From Vicia villosa (Eukaryota > Streptophyta > Magnoliopsida > Fabales > Fabaceae): 64,000 nucleotides of DNA. Each line of letters opens with the position of its first letter. Within the stretch, counting starts at the first letter, position 1. Position numbers and translations under genes: made by a program. Shown piece after piece: positions 1 through 11,700 of this stretch. The notes under the pieces are model-generated. The model had not been told where the DNA came from. It made no database searches and saw nothing but the letters and a program-made list of their open reading frames with translations. The DNA lies in the NCBI RefSeq assembly GCF_029867415.1, contig NC_081183.1:31893806-31957805 (forward strand). Reading direction: 5' to 3'.

Positions 1-1005
1 CTAAGTATTTGTGGTAAACCTTAAGGAGTCAGGATACCTTTTTGATGATAGTATGCTTTCGAACTAACCATGCTTCAGTTAGGACTTTCAAGGGTTGTAA
101 CGTGGCTTGGTTCACGGTTTAAGAAACAAAGGATAGTGGCTCAAAGTTTATTTGTACCCATCCCAATCTTCGTGATATTCTTCGATCCTATGCTCAGTTA
201 ACTTTGCATTTAAGTTCTAGCAGAGCTTCAAGTTGTAACTTTGACATTTGATGATGGTTAAAGTACTGGAAGTTTATTTGGACAGACAATCATCCTTTTT
301 TGTAATATATTTTTTTTGTCGAGGATTTGTAGTGACCTCTTATTTTGAATTTGTTATCCCTAACTTTTGCCTGAGCTGTTTATTTTGATATTACAGTCGG
401 CGGGATGTTTCAATTTTTGATAAGTCTCCTTCATAGGTTTTGACTTAACAGCTTTTTCTTTTTGGTGGATATTGACTGCCTAACTTAATGGTTGCGGGAA
501 CCCATCATTATTTGTGTAAACTACAGCTAGTATAACTGAGTTAACTGAGTAACTACTCTGCCCCAGGTTATGGTCAAGGTTTTAATCTGTACGAGAAAGA
601 CAACTTCTACTTCTTAGGCTCAAAGGGGTTGACGAGGGACTAACATCCTTATATCTCCACTGTTTACGAATTGAAACAATGCCTGTACATCGTCAGCACA
701 GTCTGTTCAAAAGCATACTGTATGAGGTTGCGGTATCGTTTTCATCATCCTCCCTCAAAAGGAAAACAACTTAGCAGGAGTCGAATATCACAAAATAAAA
801 CAAAGTGAAAACACAGTTTAAATGAGTGATAACGAAATGATTTATTCAAGACAAAAATATGCAATGCACTAATGATGATTATTAAAACAGATAATGTCTA
901 TCATAAGTCGAATGTTTACACAAACAGAATAGAAATTGCAAATGAAAGTAAAACTAATGATCTGAAAGTCCCTCCTTCTAACCATCCACAGCATTAGCAA
1001 TCTTG
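1..1005 (-). other. 3' non-coding module of element D
   Basis: No coding potential is seen. On the minus strand it aligns by eye with 24990-25960 of element B. Shared phrases include GACGATGTACAGGCATTGTT, ACCCCTTTGAGCCTAAG, the GGGGCAG-GTAGT stretch, the hairpin near 421-447 followed by AGGCAAAAGTTAGGG, and AAACCGTGAACC followed by CACGTTACAACCCT. The order is the same in both elements. The function is unknown; an untranslated region of gag-only elements is the simplest reading. Confidence 0.7.
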
Positions 1006-1009
1006 TTGT

Positions 1010-2384
1010 GATTAGGCATGGGAGTAGTGATTATATTAGGAGTCTCAGGAGGATCAAATTCAATTTCCCCAGCCTCGATCATATCTTGGATCTTGTTCCT
1101 CAATGTCTAGCAACTATTTGTATCGTGACTAGGGCTATCAGAGTGATATGCACACCTCATATTGGGACCATAGACACGAGCAGGAGTACTAGGATTCTTA
1201 GGGGGATCCTTTAAAGTGATCAGCTCTGACTTTAACAGGTGTTGTAATGCCTGAGCCAGTGACATATTGATCTATGTGAACTGACGCCTAGGCGTGTCTT
1301 GCTTGTTTTGACGACCTTGTTGAGGCACCGGTGTGGAGATCCAAACTGCCCTAACAGAATGGTCATGGTTATTCCTTTTCTGACCATACACAACATTAGC
1401 CTCTGACTTCCCATTGAAATTATTCTTCGTAACACCTGAGGGTGTAGCCACTTGAATCTTACCACTTCGGATGCCATTCTCGACACGTTCCCCAGTCAGT
1501 ATTAGCTCAGTGAACCCAGACGATGAACTTCCCAGCAAATGACTATAGAAAGGACCAGCCAGCATGCTCATAAACATATCAACCAACTCTCTGTCAGCCA
1601 ATGGAGGTTGAACTCTGCCAGACAGGTCTCTCCATTTTTGAGCATACTACTTGAAGCTTTCGTTAGAACCCATAGACATACTTTGCAGTTGCATGCGGGT
1701 CGGTGCAAGATCAACATTGTATTGGTATTGCTTGTAGAAAGCAACAACCAAGTCTTCCCAAGTATGAATGTTGGTACCCTCGAGTTGATAGTACCATTTC
1801 AGTTGTGTTCCTGATAGGCTTTCTTGAAATAAATGGATCCAGAGCTTCTTATTAGCAGTATGAGGCTGAATCTTCCTCACATAAGACCTCAGGTGTAGTT
1901 TAGGACAAGAGACTCCATTGTATTTAGCAAAGGCTGGAGTCTTGAACTTTGGAGGGATGACGACTCCATAGATGAGTCCTAGCTCCTCAAAATCTAGCCC
2001 AGGTACTTTCTGGATTTCCATAGCCTTCATACGTTCCTCCAACTGCTTATACTTCTCTTCAGGGTATTCCTCCTCATAGTAATAGTCCCCTTCTTCCTCA
2101 AAGGGATTGGTAGAATCATGGTCGCTTTTCGCATCAGTTTTGTCACTAGCATCGTCCTTTTGTTCATTGTCATCCCCTTCAGCGATTTCCACCTCTTTGG
2201 ATTTCTTAAGTGGTCCTCGGAATCTTCTCCCCAAATTAAGGGCACCCACAAATATTCTGGACTTCTTCTCCTTCTTGGTCAGAAGGGTTTTCAGCTTGTC
2301 TTGCCCCTTGGACAAGTTCAAAATCAAAGCTTGGAACTGGGTGTTCTGAGCCTGAAGGTCTTTGACTGATTGTTCGAGATCCAT
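1010..2384 (-). pseudogene. gag pseudogene of element D
   Basis: Ogre-type Gag, the structural capsid/nucleocapsid protein. The start at 2384 (MDLEQSVKDLQ) matches the Gag start of element A. An N-terminal coiled coil is followed by a basic/acidic linker and the gag core with KLWIH, ESLSGTQLKWYYQLE, KQYQYN and LAPTR. It aligns closely with A Gag throughout. Damage: an in-frame TAG at 1647-1649 directly after ESFK, where A has glycine; a further in-frame stop at 1272-1274; then at least one frameshift before the zinc-knuckle remnant (CAYHS near 1160, on the minus strand). It cannot make full-length Gag. No protease or RT follows within the window. Confidence 0.85.
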
Positions 2385-3538
2385 TTCTACTGAAATAAAC
2401 AGCGAGAAAAGATGAGAAATTTGTGGTAGAAACCTGTGATGCAATGTTATGATATGCAGATGCAATGTTTTCAAGGATCTTTAGGAAATTTAGTTTGTGA
2501 CTTTAAAAACATGATTTAGTCGTATCTCCATTTGAAGAACTCTGATTCTTGGATGTTCTTCTATGGGAATCAAGCTCACCATATCCAGTGGGTCATAGCC
2601 TCTGATTCGGGATACCTTTGAATTTGAAGGTACATGGCTAGAGGAAAATAAATCCTCTTTCCCCTTGACAGGTATAGAGTCTTTGATTCGAAAGGCATAT
2701 GACCAGAGGAAAATAAATCCTCTTGCCCCTTGATAGGAATTCAGTCCTTGATAATTAGCACCTGCAATTGTGCGCCCCAAATTCCTAAGATCCTTGAAAG
2801 GGTTAGTTAACATGCAATGCTTATGATGTCATGATGTTATGCGAATGCAGTACATTAGGCAAAGCGTAAGATAGTAAGGACAAACAAGTCCTAAGACAAA
2901 ACCTGCAAGGAAATCAAAGGGTTAGTAGCACACACAAGTAAGTCACACAAGTGTCCTTAGGTTTAAAGGCTTGCATGGAGTCTGACCAGGTGAGATACCC
3001 TCCCCCAAAGGTACTTCTATGGATAAAGAGATTTCAGCAACAGGGTTCTACCATTTACTAAGAATTGTCGGCCCCTCTAAAGCACCCTCGAACATGGTAC
3101 ATGCATACCACACAATGATACTTTAAGAAGAAACCTATCTGAGTTGTAGTATCGGGTCGCGACCATAACTAGACATGCATCAAGAATAGCCCTCCCACTA
3201 CGTTCCTAAAAGTCAAGATGGGTTAAAGGTGACTAAGGGTCCTTGAGCTCCGACGCACCCAAAGGTACATACGTAAACCTCTCTCATGCAAAAGAGGTAC
3301 ATAATAACCAGTGAAGGCCTAACTCAAGTGCGAACTCTCATATTGACCAATCCCAAGCATGCACAAGGGAGGTCTCCATGAATATGCCGCTCCTATCTTA
3401 AGTGTTCTTGAATCTGGGTATAGGATTCGTCCTTCATTTAATTCCCAAGCAACCTTTAAAATAAAGCAAGCAAAACAAACAATTGAAAACATTTAAGTGA
3501 TCCTAAACTTTAAGGTAACCCCTCTTTTTATTCGAACT
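2385..3538 (-). other. 5' leader of element D
   Basis: Untranslated leader between PBS and gag. Parts match the leader of A (for example CCTTAGGTTTAAAGGCTTGC at about 2956 and 41412). It ends in a pyrimidine-rich TTTATTTCAG at 2390, just before the gag ATG, which looks like a 3' splice site. A 107-codon frame at 2490-2813 resembles nothing known and is probably chance. Confidence 0.6.
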
Positions 3539-3555
3539 CCCCGGCAGAGTCGCCA
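3539..3555 (-). other. Primer-binding site of element D (tRNA-Arg type)
   Basis: On the minus strand it reads TGGCGACTCTGCCGGGG, four bases inside the LTR end (GAAC spacer). It differs from the PBS of A and B at one base (GCC for GCT). This is the tRNA-Arg-type PBS known for Ogre elements. Confidence 0.8.
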
Positions 3556-3559
3556 GTTC

Positions 3560-6500
3560 TGTAACACGGTGGGAGAACAGACTTTTTAAAATATTTTGCA
3601 AACAAAATGTTGCGGTGAGCAAGAGTCGCCACCGACTTTTATTTTATCCAATTTGGAAAGGCAAAAAGAACAGGAAAGACCTTTGAAAGATTTTGAGTTC
3701 GGGGGGTAGGTTATACAAAGGGAAGGTGTAAACACCCTTTGTATCCATGGTTATCCATGGGATCTTAATTGCCTAGCTCACTTTGCTTTCAAAATGTTTG
3801 AAGTGTACTGTGTGAATAGGAAAGGACTTTGTTTAGGGACTTTACCTTGTAAATAAGCGTAGTCTCGTTTTGAAAATGTTTGAAAATAAATGGGAAAAAG
3901 AGATTGGAATTTTGAATTTGAATTTGAATAGAGCAAGCAATCAGGAGCACCTACCCTAAGTTAGAAAAATTGTTCTTTTAGCTTTTCAGTTTTGAAATGG
4001 GCTATCCATACCATATGAGGGTAGGAAGTCCTTTAATTGGATGTAAAGGATCATCGAGGAAGTATCGTTCAACATAAAATTGTCCCTACCATATAGAGGG
4101 TAGGTAATCTTTAGGGAAGGATAGAATAGTCATTATTCTTTAGGCAACCAGCGAGGATACCTTAGCAATTGGGACAATCATCATTTACCGAGGCAACATC
4201 GAGGGACAAGATCATATTTTATCGTAGGCAACTTTGAAGGGACATATGATCTTATGATGATTTATGAATTGAGGGAAACATTTGCTTTAGGTATTCTCAT
4301 ATTCGAGAGACTTGACTATTTTAGAATTGTAATTAAAGGCAACAGGCAACATAAGAAGGGTTACCCTAAAGGTGTGTTTGTGGCACAATCATGTGGTTCA
4401 GTTCAGATATTTTATCTTGTAAATAAGTGGTCTAATTCATTTTAATAAGGCTTGCACTCCCTAGGATTACTAGCCACAACAGTTAAATAACAATTATATT
4501 GTGCGGAAAATAAATACGGAAAATAAAAGGTCCTAATTACTATTACATCAAAAAAAACTTTGCGACCTATACATAATTTCTAGAATTTTAAATGACGAAA
4601 ATTAAATAATTAAATAATTAAATAAATGGCATATTTAAATAAAGACAGAATTTAAATGACAGAGATTAAAATAAAAATTAAAACACACATGCGACAATCA
4701 TAGAGTGGAGGTGAGAAGAGAAATCGCAAATAAAATATGAGTTTAGAAAAATCAGGGTTAAAAATCTTATGGCTAAAAAAACCTAAGGGTAAACCCTTAG
4801 CCTATGGCTAATGGGCAACACCTACTAGTAATTACTAAGCCTAACTGCACTAAAGGGAAATGACAAGGAAAGTCAATTGACTAAATAAACCTAATTAGCC
4901 TGAAAATCCTAATTTGATTAAATTAGCCTAAGTCTAAAAAATTTAGTTATTGGTTAAACCTGAGATTAATTAAATTAAATTTTGACCTAATTAAAACTAA
5001 TCCTAAAATTAATCTAATTAACCAATTAACCCTAAATTCTACTTTATGATAAAAAAACTAATATTAATTAATTATCTACCAAAAGGTTATTTTTAATTAA
5101 GTAAAAAACTAATTTCTAAATAAATAAAAAAAATTTGGCAAAGAAGAATAAAGAAATAAAAAAAATTGAAAAAAGAAAGAAAGAAAAGAAAAAGGGAAGA
5201 ATGCAACAGGGCGTTGGATTCTCTATGGCGCTGGCTTGAGGGTGTATGGTGGGCGGGTGCGCTGGATGCGTGAGATTTATCTTCGCAACGATCAGACGGT
5301 AGAGATGGAGGGTGCATGGTGCGCGTACGTTTGAAGGTGGTAGCGAATCTGTAAGCAAACCATAGCATACTTTCATTAAAAATTAAGGGGTCCTGTGGGG
5401 TTTCGAACCCAGGTTTCCTCCTTCAACAAGAAGCGTTTCCATCTAGCTGTGCTATTTTGTATTTGCTGAAAGAAAATTAACAATAAACAATTAATAGTAT
5501 AACGTGAACATAATGGTTAATTCAAAAGTGTTGTCAAAGTGGGTCCCTGCGTGTCATATGGGCCAATCGCAAGCAGAGAGAGAACTCTGAAATCGTTGAC
5601 TAGCCATTGATGGACGAGCACGTGTGGAGAGAGAGACGAGTATTGCTGACTCTCCAATAGAAACACGTGAAAAGGCCACGCGTGATGGTCCATGTTTCAG
5701 AGTTACTGTTCATCTTCTTCAATCTCATCTCCTAAAGAAATTGCTGCGGAATCTCCCATGGAATTACCTGCGGATATTTCTTTGATTTTATGCAAACATC
5801 AAAACTCAAACAACACGTGTTAGAAAACCACAAGTCGTGCCCAGATCCACTAATTGCCATACTAGGAATTCAATGGTGCCATTAGTTTTGATTAAAATGG
5901 CTCGTATTTGTAAGAACGAAACTTCACTATCCTTGTGCCCTAACCATGGTATATTAACATACCTGCATCAAACGTCCAAAAAAACGGTTCTTAAAGGTCC
6001 TAAGCATGATTATAAACACATACAGGCGCATCAAATTGATTTACGTGACATATATCAACAGTTTCAAAATTTTAAAATACAAGCAAACCGGCGAATCTTG
6101 TAGGTGATGTTCTGGGACGTCTCAAGCTTCACCCATGGTTGGATCCTGTTCTATGAAGCCTCAGGACGTGAATAGGACGAGTGGGAGGGACTGAAACCTT
6201 TTGCAATTCGTATCTTTATATGCCCTAGCTTTCTTGAGATTTTGTAGTATGTAAACTCTAGTTCTTGGCTCCCAAATTCGTCCCCTAATGCCTTGGACCA
6301 GTTGTATACTCATATGAGAATAGATTAGGTCAATAAAATTGAATTGAATCTTGGTGAATCAAAGATTGGACATTTGAAAAAAATTTGATTTATGAAAGTT
6401 TCCAATTTTGGCCAATCTTGATCTTTCTTAATCCAATCTTCCTTACACGAATTTGAATGTATTTGTGTGATATTTTAATGATTGGAATTGATTGAAACCA

Positions 6501-7501
6501 AAAGCAAACCAAATATTTTCTTATTTTTTTCAAATATTTGATTTATATTGTATTTTTCATGAATTATATTCAATAAAAAAATCCAATATTAATCAATAAA
6601 TCGTGGAAATTGAATTTAGGTCCGTGGATATCATAAGGATGAATATTGGGCCAAGTAAGATTAGGTTCCTTTGCAAAAAGATTCATTTTGGAGCCTTTTA
6701 TTTCACATTTTCCTCTCAAAATTGTCCAACTTTGACAAGGCATATCTCCCTCAATTTTTAAGATATGGAGGATTTATAGGACTTTTTGGAAAGCTCAAGA
6801 TGTCCTCCACAATCCACTTTCGAACCATTTTTTCATTTGTAGATTTTATCTTGATGATATAGGCTTTGACAAAAAACTGCTTTTGGTTGACTTTCAAAAA
6901 TGACCTATAATTGTTTGATCCATATCTATCAAATGAAGCATTTTTAGCCTTTCCATGTGAGAGAAAAAATTGTAGAGAATTCAATTTCCTTCAAAATGAG
7001 CTTTGGATGGAAAATTTATGATGTTCCATGTTAAAGTTATAGCTGGTCAAAGTTCGGTTGACTTTTAGGTCAAAATCTCTAATTTAGAAACTTTGAGCTT
7101 TTGTTGATTTCTGAACTTTCCTCGATGAATCATGACCAAACCTTGATCAAATGATGAATGATACTTCAAAATAAGGATGTTGACAAAAAATCAGGAATTT
7201 TGACTGTACTTTGACCACAATTGACTTTTATGTCAAACTAGTCGATTGTTGACTATCTGAGAAATTGACTGAGTAATCTTGGGAATTGAAGCTTGAATTT
7301 TGTCATAGAAATAGTTTGAAACCTAATAAGCCATATGAAATCCATTGGAGACCTTGATTCATCAATTTTCTTAAAAGAATGCAAAACCCTAGTTTGGGAG
7401 GTCTTTGATTAGGAGAGTGAGCCTTAGATTAACCCTTAAGCCTTGAACCTTTGTATGAGCATTGAAGGTAAGATGAGATGGGCAAATTTTTGGGTATGAC
7501 A
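3560..7501 (-). repeat. 5' LTR of element D (3942 bp)
   Basis: Bounded by TG at 3560 and CA at 7501 on the plus strand. The end next to the PBS matches the LTR of A over the hairpins TACAAAGGG...CCCTTTGTA (3714-3743) and CCATGG-TTAT-CCATGG (3745-3760). The other end carries the lineage start motif ACCCAAAAATTTGCCCA. The rest is AT-rich with many small reading frames and no recognisable protein. A tRNA-like relic lies at 5387-5454. Confidence 0.8.
5387..5454 (-). other. tRNA-like relic inside the LTR of element D
   Basis: The minus strand carries an A-box-like TAGCACAGCTAGATGG, then GGGTTCGAAACCCC, a B-box with a T-arm able to pair. An anticodon-like stem (CTT/AAG) lies between. I see no complete acceptor stem or clear identity. 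It could be a tRNA-derived SINE head or a chance match. Confidence 0.35.
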
Positions 7502-7896
7502 CTGACCTATAAGAATTTCTTGATCCTAGCCCTTTGACTAACTTCTGAGTCCAAGTCTTCAGAGTCTGGATCTTCAAAGGTTGACTTTCTTAAGAGTCTG
7601 ATCTTCGCAAGTTGACCTCTTCAGAATCTGAGCCTTCAGAGTTTAACTTTCTTCAGACTTTGGTCTTCAGAAGTTGGCCTATTCAGAGATTGCTCTTTAG
7701 GTTCTAATCCTTCAAATTGGGGTTCATTTAACTTCTCTTTAATGTTCCATTTTGATGTTAGAACTTAACTTGTAACACAAATTTTGAGTCTACGGTCCTA
7801 CACACTTGAAATAGGTTAGTATATCCAATTGTTCTTTAAATACTTTATCATCATCAAAACTTTAGGGATATGGTACAAACCAATTTTGTTATAACA
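7502..7896 (-). repeat. 3' LTR fragment of copia element E
   Basis: In element orientation the LTR starts TGTTATAACAAAATTGG right after a polypurine tract at 7898-7910. It runs left to 7502, where element D begins. The rest of this LTR should lie left of D, outside the window. Confidence 0.6.
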
Positions 7897-7897
7897 A

Positions 7898-7910
7898 TCT
7901 CCCCTTTTTT
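7898..7910 (-). other. Polypurine tract of copia element E
   Basis: The minus strand reads AAAAAAGGGGAGA and is followed by the LTR start TTGTTAT. A-rich then G-rich tracts of this form precede the 3' LTR in SIRE/Maximus-type copia elements. Confidence 0.65.
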
Positions 7911-8748
7911 ATGATTACAAATACAAGTATTCAAGAACAATGATTGTTGATTTAATTAACAAGTTGACTCCATGGTTTGGGGTTTGTAAGCTCCCCTTGA
8001 GACTTATAGTCCTAAGGGTGAGGTTTGTAAGGCCTCCCTAAGTTCTATCCAGGTTAATTAAATTGAACTTTAAAGCCCAATATATTTAACTCATCAGAAC
8101 TTAACTGTCAGATTCATATCTTAAATACTTATTATCTTACTCCCCTAAGGAGATATGAGACAAATCCACAGATTTAAATGTTTGGGATTTTATCGAATCT
8201 AGATAAAAATGAGTTAAGATCATATCCATTGCACCTCATTTGTCATTAATAAAAAATATAAATCTTTTGAAAAATGATTTTTATCAAAACATTTAAATCA
8301 CAAAAACATTTGAAATTTATCTAAATCACCAAAAAAATATTACTAAGAGGACGCCAAAACATGATTTTATTTTACCAAAGAAAATAAATTCCCAAAGAAT
8401 ATCTCCATCAATAGCATAGAGTCCATAATACAAAAAATTCCTAGAATAATTTTGACTTAGGACCTTCTGACCCAGAGAGTCTTCTCACTTTAGAAGACTA
8501 ACTAGTTCAAAGTCAAATATAAAACAACTAAAAGTTAATACTCAACAGATATAAACCTCATGCTAGAGGAACCTTCAAATATCTGCTATATAAGTGATAA
8601 TATGTCATAAAAAGAAGTTGTAAACACTTTCTACTTATATGCTATCTTAGACAACTAATCAGATTCAGAGCATCAGAGGTTGAGTTGTCTCAAAGTATAC
8701 TACCCATCAGAAGCTAGTTTAGAGATTTTGATCATAGTATCTTCTGAT
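7911..8748 (-). other. 3' internal non-coding part of copia element E
   Basis: Sequence between the end of pol and the PPT. No coding potential is seen. It is separated from the pol end (46652-47472) by the insertion of A. Confidence 0.55.
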
Positions 8749-11700
8749 TGTGGACCTCCGTTTTTTAATCCCGGGCCATACCTCTGTTCTGTAGAGATAC
8801 GTGAACTGACTCTTTTTTATCGCTTAATGCTTTCGCAATTTGAAAATTCACAGAGTCGCCACCGACCTTTTATTTTATCCAATTAAGGAAAGGTTTATAA
8901 AAGAAACAGAAAAAAGACCTTTAAGAAATTCTGGGTAAGGGGGTAGGTTATACAAAGGGAAGGTGTTAGCACCCTTTGTATCCATGGTTATCCATGGGCT
9001 CTTAAGTTTGCTTAGCTCACTTGTTTTTCGATCACTTTTCAATTGCTTTAGAATGCTCATATGTGGCTTCAAATACTTTTGTAAATTGAATTTTGTAATG
9101 ATCCGTGTGTGGATGTATACAAAATGCTTGTTTATCTTTCGAAAGATGTTTTGAAAAGAACGTTAACTTTGTAATAATCCGTGTTTGGATGTATACAAAG
9201 TATTGTCTTTTTTGAAAGTTTTGTTTTGAAAAACAACAGTGTATGAGAATTTTGTTTGTTTTGATTTGAGCAAGCAAACTAGGAGGTCTACCCTGAGTTG
9301 TAAGGTTTTTATCCTATTTCCTTTAAAAATCTATCCTTTCACCGGATATAAACGCAAGGTTCGATTTTGTACTCAAAATAGTAGAATTTTGACTTTGATT
9401 TTGAAAAGAATGAGAAGGGATTACCTTAAAAGGTGCAAGTGTGATTGTGTTTGGATTCAGATATTTTATCTTTGAAGTTAGTGATCTAACGGTTCAATTT
9501 TATCTTTGACATACACGCAGTTTATATTTGCTGGAAATTAAAATGCGGAAATGTAAAGTGCGGAAAGTAAATCTACGCTATTACATCGATTGTGCAGGAA
9601 ATGTAAACTAGCCTATTTACATGAATTTGACATCCTATACATTTATCTAGGAATTGAAATTGCAAGAAAAATAAAAGGCATGTTTTTGGATTTTTTATGA
9701 TTTGATTTTAATTATAATTAATGCATAATTAATTAAATTAAAATGAAGAAAAAAGATGAAAATAGATTTAAACCTAGAAATTAAGTTTAAAATATGTACA
9801 AAATATTTGTCAATTAATTTTAAAACAAAACTAATTTTTTTGGAATTTTTGGAATTGATTTGAAATTGATTTAAGTTAATTTAAACATAATTATGCAAAT
9901 AATTATACAAATAATTAAAACTTAAAGATAAAATTATTCAAAATATGTACAAAATTAGTCTATAATATATAAACAATATTTTATATAAAGAACAATTTTT
10001 TTATGATTTTTTGATTGGTTAGAATAATTAATAAGTAAATATATAAATATATACTAATTAATTATGCAAAATATTGAAATTTTGAAGGAAAATAAAATAT
10101 TTTTATTTCAGAAAATAATATATTATTTTAGAAGTCTAAAAATATTTTTTGTGTATTTTTTGGATTTTTAAAACTATTTTAAATTAATTTAACAAAGAAA
10201 TTAAAATAAAAAAATAGAAAATAAAAGGATACTGATCAGGTGTGGTTGGATTGAGAGTCCATGGTAAGGACTGCTTTGTCTGGCGCGTTGGATAAGCTGG
10301 CAAGTGGATCAGAAGGCCCAGATGGTGAGGGATCATGGCACGTGGAACACCTGCAAAACACTGAATCCAAAATTAATTTAAAAAAACACGCGCGCGCCTC
10401 CCAACCAATCAGAGGACGCCACGCATCATCTTCAACCTTCAGATGGGCTTTTACACCGTTCATTTGCAGGTGGTGTAAAAACTCCAATCTTTTACACCTG
10501 TTAATAATAGCGAATACAAGCAAACATGAGTATAAATTTGGCGCGATGCCATGGTTAAGTTCGTATTGTTCATGCGGTTTTAATGGTGCTATTTAGAACT
10601 TCTAATTTTGCCTATTTCAGAAAGCCCTAAATTTTAGGTTATGAACCCTAAAATGGTAACTTCGTGTATAAGCGTCTAAAACTTAATTAAAGTTCCAGAA
10701 ATGATCTACACACCACACCAAGTCCAAATATATGTCTACATCGTGCCAGATATGCTTGTGTTATGAGATACAAGTCAGTTTTAGTTTGGACAAATCGTGA
10801 CCTGTGTAGCTCGATTCAGTGATGTTTAGGACTTGCAATTGATTGGAATAGTTTCAGTGAAGCTCAGAGATGATGTTTGAATGCTTAGTTTGTATTGAAA
10901 TGGACTGAAATTAAAAACTCGAATTTGAATTTTCTTTGAAATTTTTCAAGTGATTACAAGTGTATTATGAGTAAGGCTGTGTTTCTGAACTTGTCTCCCT
11001 CTGTTACTGAAGCATGCTAGCCTATTTATAAGCATTGAGTGCTTAGAATTGAAGCTAAGAAGCATCTAGTTGCCTTTGTGGAATTCTTGCATTTTTTATA
11101 TTAAAAAAGCTTTGAATTATTGACCAAGTCTTCTTGTCTTCAATGCACCTGCCTTGCTCTTCAATTATCTACAGAAAGATGAAGATTCCTTGGGTGAGTC
11201 ATGCTTGGAAATCAAGCTACCTATTATCCATCCATTTTCCTTTTAATTTAATCTTAAAATAAGATAAAATCATGCCAAAAATGGATAAAAAAGGTGTGGG
11301 CCTTGTCTTGGTCGTGGGAGGCCCATAATATCATGGAAATGATGTTTGAATGCTGAAAACTTGGCCCCATTTGGAAAAAATGCATTTTTGAGCAATGTTG
11401 ATTTCATGCATTTTCCCAAAATTTAGCCAACTTCAACAAGGTGTAAATCCCTCAATTTTTGTCATATGAAGGAGATCTTGCACTTTTTGGAAACCTCAAA
11501 GAGTCCTCTAACCAATGCCTTTAGTCTCATGTCAAAATGATTTTTGAAGCTCCTTGTGTGTCCTTTTGAAAAAAGTGTCTTTTTGTTGACTTTGAAAATG
11601 ACCTGTAATGTCTTTGGTCATATTTTTCAAATGGTGAATCCAATGACCATGGGATCAATGGCATTTGAAAGATAATTGAATTTCCTTCAAAATAAGCTTT

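Larger units (their letters stand above)
1..7501 (-). mobile_element. Element D: partial Ogre/Tat-like LTR retrotransposon, decayed and apparently gag-only
   Basis: Reads right to left. The 5' LTR is 3560-7501, PBS 3539-3555, leader 2385-3538, gag pseudogene about 1010-2384, and 1-1005 is 3' non-coding sequence; the 3' LTR lies beyond the window. The LTR starts TGTCATACCCAAAAATTTGCC on the minus strand, as in A and B, and ends GTGTTACA. No ORF1 separates leader and gag, and gag is followed directly by a module shared with the gag-only element B, so D is probably non-autonomous. What follows position 1 is unseen. D interrupts the LTR of copia element E; the flank after 7501 is CTGAC. Confidence 0.8.

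Noticed and set aside
10261..10596. 111-codon frame repeated at 43494-43829, and other frames shared by the two A LTRs
   Set aside because: They recur only because they lie in the LTRs. No domain, start context or similarity is recognisable.
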